NCBI GenBank assembly: GCA_002298695.1
Contig: DBLB01000135.1
Coordinates: 1 to 9,163 of the forward strand
Source of the DNA: Clostridiales bacterium UBA735
GTDB lineage: Bacteria; Bacillota; Clostridia; Oscillospirales; Oscillospiraceae
DNA: 9,163 bases
Reading direction: 5' to 3'
This document shows, in pieces, positions 5,448-9,163 of the stretch. Within the stretch, counting starts at the first letter, position 1. Each line of letters starts with the position of its first letter. Below the pieces are notes generated by a model. It searched no databases. It was not told the DNA's origin and worked only from the letters and a program-made list of their open reading frames with translations. A program made the position numbers and the translations under genes.

Positions 5448-6428
5448 ATGGAACGATATTTAGATGCACCACAGGTTCTGCGGGACTTTCTTTCTTACCA
5501 CGAATCCATCAAGGGCCAGTCCCGGCGGACGGTTTCGGAATACTATCTTGATCTGCGCATGTTTTTGCGCTTTCTGAAACTCATGCGCAACGAGCTTCCG
5601 TACAACACGCCGCTTGAGGAAATTCCAATCAAGGACGTGGATGCGCAGTTTCTGGCCAGCGTCCGCACGTCGGAGATCTTCGATTTCCTGTCGTATCTGG
5701 CCAACGACCGCGAGAACCCGGAATCCGCCGAGTACGGCCTTTCATCTGCTGCGCGCGCACGGAAGCTGTCCGCCATTAAGGCGCTCTATAAGTATCTCAC
5801 GGTCAGCACCCGACAGATCACAGAAAATCCAGTTAAGGACATTGAATTCCCGAAAATCCGTAAAAGTTTACCGAAATATCTGACACTGGAAGAATCCACC
5901 ACGCTGCTGCGAGCGGTCAGCGGGCCGAATCAAGTGCGCGATTTTGCAATTCTGATGCTGTTTTTGAACTGCGGCATCCGGCGTTCAGAGCTTGTGGGTC
6001 TCAATCTGAGCGATATCTATGACGATCGGATCCGCGTCGTCGGCAAGGGCAACAAGGAGCGCATTGTCTACATGGGCACAGCCTGCCGCGAGGCGATCGA
6101 CCGCTACATGGTGGAGCGTAAGCAGATCGTCCTCAGCGATAACCGGGCACTGTTCGGATCCCGCGACAAAAATCGCATCAGCGTCAGCGCGGTCCACCGC
6201 CTCGTCAAAAAGCACCTGCTGGAAGCAGGGCTTGATGCAACGCAGTTTTCCGCACACAAGCTGCGCCACACAGCGGCGACGCTGATGCTGGCCAACGGCG
6301 TCGATCTGAAGACGCTGCAGGAGGTGCTCGGCCACGAAAATCTCAACACAACACAGATCTACACGCACATTGAAAGCACGGACAAGAAAATCGCGGCCGA
6401 AGCCAATCCCCTATCCAAATTCAAATAA
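5448..6428 (+). CDS. Tyrosine recombinase, XerC/XerD type
   Basis: This 326-residue site-specific recombinase cuts and rejoins DNA through a 3'-phosphotyrosine. The N-terminal SAM-like core-binding domain (about 8-120) grips the arm of the target site. The catalytic domain (about 145-320) holds all six expected residues: Arg178 (GIRRSELVGL), Lys200 (GKGNKER), His270 and Arg273 (HKLRH), His296 (LGHENLNTTQIYTH) and the nucleophile Tyr305. It is somewhat longer than typical XerC/XerD (about 300 residues), with extra residues in the N-terminal domain around 45-75 and 85-100. The start is fixed by GGAGTGG (5434-5440), 7 bases ahead. It stands alone, with no excisionase, att repeats or phage genes nearby, which favours a Xer-like housekeeping or stand-alone role over an integrase of a mobile element. 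XerC versus XerD cannot be settled from sequence alone. Expression is probably governed by the leader before it. Confidence 0.92.
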   Translation: MERYLDAPQVLRDFLSYHESIKGQSRRTVSEYYLDLRMFLRFLKLMRNELPYNTPLEEIPIKDVDAQFLASVRTSEIFDFLSYLANDRENPESAEYGLSSAARARKLSAIKALYKYLTVSTRQITENPVKDIEFPKIRKSLPKYLTLEESTTLLRAVSGPNQVRDFAILMLFLNCGIRRSELVGLNLSDIYDDRIRVVGKGNKERIVYMGTACREAIDRYMVERKQIVLSDNRALFGSRDKNRISVSAVHRLVKKHLLEAGLDATQFSAHKLRHTAATLMLANGVDLKTLQEVLGHENLNTTQIYTHIESTDKKIAAEANPLSKFK

Positions 6429-6444
6429 CAAATAGATTAGTGCT

Positions 6445-6480
6445 AAAAACGCGGACTTTCGTTGAAAAGTCCGCGTTTTT
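6445..6480. terminator. Bidirectional intrinsic terminator between recombinase and livF
   Basis: A perfect 15-bp stem: AAAAACGCGGACTTT (6445-6459) with AAAGTCCGCGTTTTT (6466-6480) and a 6-base loop. The A-run and T-run at the two ends make it a terminator on both strands, serving the convergent recombinase gene and liv operon. The livF stop codon is 6 bases away. Confidence 0.92.
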
Positions 6481-6486
6481 GCAGAA

Positions 6487-7191
6487 TTAACCGCCCAGAT
6501 ATGCTTTTTTGATCGAATCACTTTTAAGCAGCTCATGACCGCTGCCGCTGAGGGTGATCGCACCGGTCTCCAGCACGTAGGCCCGGTCGGCCACCTCGAG
6601 CGCCATCTGCGCATTCTGCTCAACCAGCAGGATCGTCGCGCCGGCCTTGTGCAGCTCTCGGATAATGTCGAAGATCTGCTCCACCAGCAGCGGGGCCAGC
6701 CCCATCGACGGTTCGTCGAGCATCAGCAATTTCGGTTCGCTCATCATGGCGCGGCCCATGGCCAGCATTTGCTGTTCGCCGCCGGAGAGTGTGCCGCCGA
6801 CCTGTTTGCGCCGCTCCTTCAGGCGCGGAAACAGCTCATAGACATGCGCCATATTCTCCTCAATGGTGCTGTTTGGCCGCGTATATGCGCCCATTTCGAG
6901 GTTCTCCTCGACGGTCATATGCTGGAAAATACGGCGGCCTTCCGGGCACTGGGCCAGACCCATCTGGACAACCTTGTTCGGCGAAACACCGGTCAGCGGC
7001 TTGCCCATGAAGGTGATGCTGCCGCTCTTGGGATGCAGCAGGCCGGAAATGGTGTTCAGAACGGTGCTCTTGCCCGCGCCGTTTGCGCCGATCAGCGTGA
7101 CGATCTCGCCCTCGTTGACCTCCAGCGAAACGCCCTTGACCGCGTGGATCGCGCCGTAATACACATGAATATCATTGACGGAAAGCAGCAT
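6487..7191 (-). CDS. livF: Branched-chain amino acid ABC transporter ATP-binding protein LivF
   Basis: This 234-residue cytoplasmic ATPase is one of two that power the Liv uptake system. The P-loop GANGAGKST lies at 35-43, the degenerate Q-loop region QCPEGRRIF at 81-89, the signature LSGGEQ at 135-140 and Walker B LLMLDEP at 155-161. VEQN (190-193) takes the place of the usual H-loop, with Gln instead of His, which is normal for LivF proteins. The PEGRRIF and SMGLAPLLVEQIF segments are characteristic of LivF and separate it from LivG. It begins 3 bases after the livG stop. Its ribosome binding site AAAGGAGG (minus strand, 7200-7207) lies in the last codons of livG, so translation is probably coupled. 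It is the last gene of the operon. Confidence 0.95.
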   Translation of the reverse strand: MLLSVNDIHVYYGAIHAVKGVSLEVNEGEIVTLIGANGAGKSTVLNTISGLLHPKSGSITFMGKPLTGVSPNKVVQMGLAQCPEGRRIFQHMTVEENLEMGAYTRPNSTIEENMAHVYELFPRLKERRKQVGGTLSGGEQQMLAMGRAMMSEPKLLMLDEPSMGLAPLLVEQIFDIIRELHKAGATILLVEQNAQMALEVADRAYVLETGAITLSGSGHELLKSDSIKKAYLGG

Positions 7192-7194
7192 GTC

Positions 7195-8037
7195 TCAGCC
7201 CTCCTTTCTCTTGCCGAGGTACGCCTCGATGACAACAGGATTGCCCTGAATGTCCGCCGGGGTGCCCTTTGCGATGATTTTGCCGAAGTTCAGCACACAA
7301 ATGCCCTCACAGATGCCCATGACAAGGTTCATATCGTGCTCGATGAGCATAATGGCGATCCGGAACGTATCGCGGATCTTGACGATGTTCTCCATCAGCT
7401 CCGACGTTTCAGACGGATTCATGCCGGCCGCCGGTTCGTCGAGCAGGAGCAGGCTTGGGTTCGTAGCCAGCGCACGGACGATCTCCAGGCGGCGCTGCGC
7501 GCCGTACGGCAGCGACCCGGCCAGATGATCAGCAACAGGCTCCATGTTGAAGATGCTGAGCAGCTCCATTGCGCGTTCCTTTGCAATGCGCTCCCGGCGC
7601 CAGTATTCCGGCAGACGCAGAATGGCTGCAGCCGCGGAATACTTCATTTCCTCATTGAGTGCGATCATGACGTTGTCCAGAACGGTCAGATTCTTGAACA
7701 GACGGATGTTCTGGAATGTACGGCCGATGCCCATGTGATTGACTTCGATGGTGCTCTTCCCTTCCGTGGACACACCGTTGAGCAGGATGCTGCCGCGCGT
7801 CGGCTTATAGACGTTTGTCAGCAGGTTGAAGATCGTGGTTTTGCCCGCGCCGTTCGGGCCAATCAGACCGGTGATCTCCGTGGCGCCGATGGCCAGGTTG
7901 AAATCGCTGACGGCAGTCAGACCGCCGAAGTCAATGCCGAGGTGGCGCGTTTCCAGAACCGGGGGCCGGCCGACGTCGCGCTCGGTCAGGAGGTTGGTAT
8001 ACGGCTGCGGAACGAGCTTTGGCTGAGTCTTATTCAT
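7195..8037 (-). CDS. livG: Branched-chain amino acid ABC transporter ATP-binding protein LivG
   Basis: This 280-residue ATPase partners LivF. The P-loop GPNGAGKTT is at 60-68, the Q-loop FQN has Gln109, the signature is LPYGAQRRLEI (176-186) in LivG style, Walker B is LLLLDEP (196-202) and the H-loop His is 234 (IEHDMNLVMGI). The MNPSE segment after Walker B and the C-terminal PVVIEAYLG are typical of LivG. About 25 residues before the first strand are an N-terminal extension beyond the usual LivG start; a Val or internal start cannot be excluded, but the ribosome binding site AAAGGAGG (minus strand, 8047-8054), 9 bases before ATG, supports this one. The start overlaps the livM stop by 8 bases, pointing to coupled translation. 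Confidence 0.95.
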   Translation of the reverse strand: MNKTQPKLVPQPYTNLLTERDVGRPPVLETRHLGIDFGGLTAVSDFNLAIGATEITGLIGPNGAGKTTIFNLLTNVYKPTRGSILLNGVSTEGKSTIEVNHMGIGRTFQNIRLFKNLTVLDNVMIALNEEMKYSAAAAILRLPEYWRRERIAKERAMELLSIFNMEPVADHLAGSLPYGAQRRLEIVRALATNPSLLLLDEPAAGMNPSETSELMENIVKIRDTFRIAIMLIEHDMNLVMGICEGICVLNFGKIIAKGTPADIQGNPVVIEAYLGKRKEG

Positions 8038-9106
8038 GCTTGGCCGCCTCCTTTTTCGCTTTCTTCACGGTATGCGGACGGAAAACCTTGTTCAGTACGT
8101 ATTCAATCGAACGGGACATGGAGAAATCGTAGCTTCCCATCAGGCCCTTCGGGCGGAAGATCATCATCACGACCAGCGCCAGCGAGTAGACGACCATGCG
8201 GTAATCAGAGAACGAGCGGAGCAGCTCCGGCAGGATGGTCAGCACCGTCGCAGAGATCACGGAGCCCAGCATCGAGCCCATGCCGCCGAGGACGACCATG
8301 ACCAGAATTTCGATGGATTTCATAAACTTGAACGTCGAGGGATACAGCGAACCGAGATATCCGGCGTAGAGGCAGCCCGCGACGCCGGCCAGCATGGCGG
8401 ACAGAACGAAAGCAAATGTCTTATAATAAGTTGTCCGGATACCCACGCTCTCGGACGCGATCTCATCTTCACGAATAGAGAGGATCGCACGGCCGTGGCG
8501 GGATTTCATGATCGTATGGATGACGTAGCAGGACACCACCACGCAGATAAAAACGAGTGTGAACGAAGAATATTTCGGAATCCGCTTCAGGCCGGCTGCA
8601 CCGTAGGTGAAATCAAAGCCGAGCACGCTGTCGATGTTCGTCAGCACAACGCGGATAATCTCGCCGAAGCCCAGTGTAATGATGGCCAGATAATCGCCGC
8701 GCAGGCGCAGCGCCGGAATGCCGATCAACAGGCCGAAAATACCGGCGACGACCGCACTGATGAGCAGTGCAATCAGGATGTACGGGATCGTAGCAGCCGT
8801 GTTCCCTTCCTTCAGCAGCGCCGCAACTGGCACAGCCTTCATGAAGATGCCGCCAGCATAGGCGCCGACCGCCATAAAGCCTGCATGGCCCAGCGGGAGC
8901 TGGCCGAGGTAGCCGGTTGCGATATTCAGAGAAACTGCCAGAATGATGTTGATGCCGACCATGATGAGAATGCCGCTCCAGTAGTTGGAGATCACGCCAG
9001 CCGAGATCAGGCTGCTCAGCAGGAGGTACAAACCAGCAATCAGCACCAGATTGATAAGATAGCGGGCCGGCATGGGGATCCGGAGCGCGTTTGATTTGTT
9101 TTTCAT
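8030..9106 (-). CDS. livM: Branched-chain amino acid ABC transporter permease LivM
   Basis: This 358-residue polytopic membrane protein forms the channel together with LivH. Hydrophobic segments are visible at about 16-38, 44-64, 72-92, 106-130, 138-156, 182-200, 230-250, 266-292 and 304-318. Family motifs include LSLNIATGYLGQLPLGHAGF (59-78), PALRLRGDYLAIITLGFGEI (131-150) and LGGMGSMLGSV (273-283). The cytoplasmic coupling segment RHGRAILSIREDEIASESVG (203-222) is where the ATPases dock. The C-terminus ends in a lysine-rich tail (KKAKKEAAKHE). The start is supported by AAAGGGGAG (minus strand, 9114-9122), 7 bases upstream. It follows livH by 17 bases and overlaps livG by 8 bases. Confidence 0.95.
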   Translation of the reverse strand: MKNKSNALRIPMPARYLINLVLIAGLYLLLSSLISAGVISNYWSGILIMVGINIILAVSLNIATGYLGQLPLGHAGFMAVGAYAGGIFMKAVPVAALLKEGNTAATIPYILIALLISAVVAGIFGLLIGIPALRLRGDYLAIITLGFGEIIRVVLTNIDSVLGFDFTYGAAGLKRIPKYSSFTLVFICVVVSCYVIHTIMKSRHGRAILSIREDEIASESVGIRTTYYKTFAFVLSAMLAGVAGCLYAGYLGSLYPSTFKFMKSIEILVMVVLGGMGSMLGSVISATVLTILPELLRSFSDYRMVVYSLALVVMMIFRPKGLMGSYDFSMSRSIEYVLNKVFRPHTVKKAKKEAAKHE

Positions 9107-9123
9107 GCTTCTTCTCCCCTTTC

Positions 9124-9163
9124 TCAGACTTTTTCCACCTGCGGGCGGCCCAGAATGCCGGTG
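9124..9163 (-). CDS. livH: LivH permease, last 12 codons only
   Basis: Reading the minus strand in from the window edge gives TGILGRPQVEKV and a TGA stop (9124-9126). This tail matches the typical C-terminus of LivH (TG-I/L-GK/R-x-x-x-EKV). With livM, livG and livF following in the canonical order, the identification is well supported even though only the end is present. LivH is the second membrane subunit of the branched-chain amino acid transporter. The stop lies 17 bases before the livM start. Confidence 0.8.
   Translation of the reverse strand, partial: TGILGRPQVEKV

Noticed and set aside
6535..8301. 588-codon open frame on the plus strand across livF, livG and part of livM
   Set aside because: The opposite strand encodes clear ABC transporter proteins with all motifs. 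The plus-strand product is low-complexity and has no recognisable start signal.
8036..9094. Open frame on the plus strand opposite livM
   Set aside because: It is rich in His, Gln, Asp and Arg, as expected for the antisense of a hydrophobic membrane protein.
1..9163. CRISPR arrays, insertion sequences, tRNA or rRNA genes
   Set aside because: No regularly spaced direct repeats, transposase motifs, terminal inverted repeats around a gene, or tRNA/rRNA-like sequence were seen.

Overview
The window looks like chromosomal DNA from a low-to-mid GC anaerobic Firmicute, most likely a Clostridia/Oscillospirales-type gut bacterium. The clues are strong AGGAGG-type ribosome binding sites, an M56 (BlaR1-like) membrane peptidase with a large extracytoplasmic domain, a lipoprotein with a Clostridia-like signal, many compact intrinsic terminators, and a livHMGF operon. 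The lineage is inferred from gene style, not from a marker gene.

Left part, + strand. Positions 1-2314 hold the 3' portion of an M56/BlaR1-type membrane metallopeptidase whose outer domain carries Asp-box (BNR) repeats instead of a penicillin-binding domain. It is followed by a short decayed region (about 2347-2554) and a strong intrinsic terminator (2571-2605). A clear sigma-A promoter (2653-2680) then drives a TetR-family regulator (2735-3418). A DUF1254/DUF1214 lipoprotein (3480-4946) lies 61 bases behind it and is probably co-transcribed. This pair ends at a terminator at 4993-5043.

Centre. Between the lipoprotein and a XerC/XerD-type tyrosine recombinase (5448-6428) lies about 400 bases of dense regulatory sequence. 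It contains A/T-rich inverted repeats, a perfect-consensus promoter (TTGACA, 16 bases, TATAAT), a structured leader that includes a possible 15-codon reading frame, an intrinsic terminator, a perfect 13-bp hairpin, and a second large hairpin just before the recombinase ribosome binding site. No second good promoter is visible after the terminator, so the recombinase is probably controlled by the leader RNA. Position and lineage fit the published candidate 'xerDC' RNA motif (recalled from memory and not tested here). This is the most interesting part of the window.

Right part, - strand. A 15-bp bidirectional terminator (6445-6480) separates the recombinase from a convergent branched-chain amino acid ABC transporter operon, read right to left: livH (only its last 12 codons are in the window), livM, livG and livF. 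Spacing is tight (17 bases, 8-base overlap, 3 bases), so these genes are translated from one message. LivH and LivM form the membrane channel and LivG and LivF are the two ATPases. The substrate-binding protein and the operon promoter lie outside the window.
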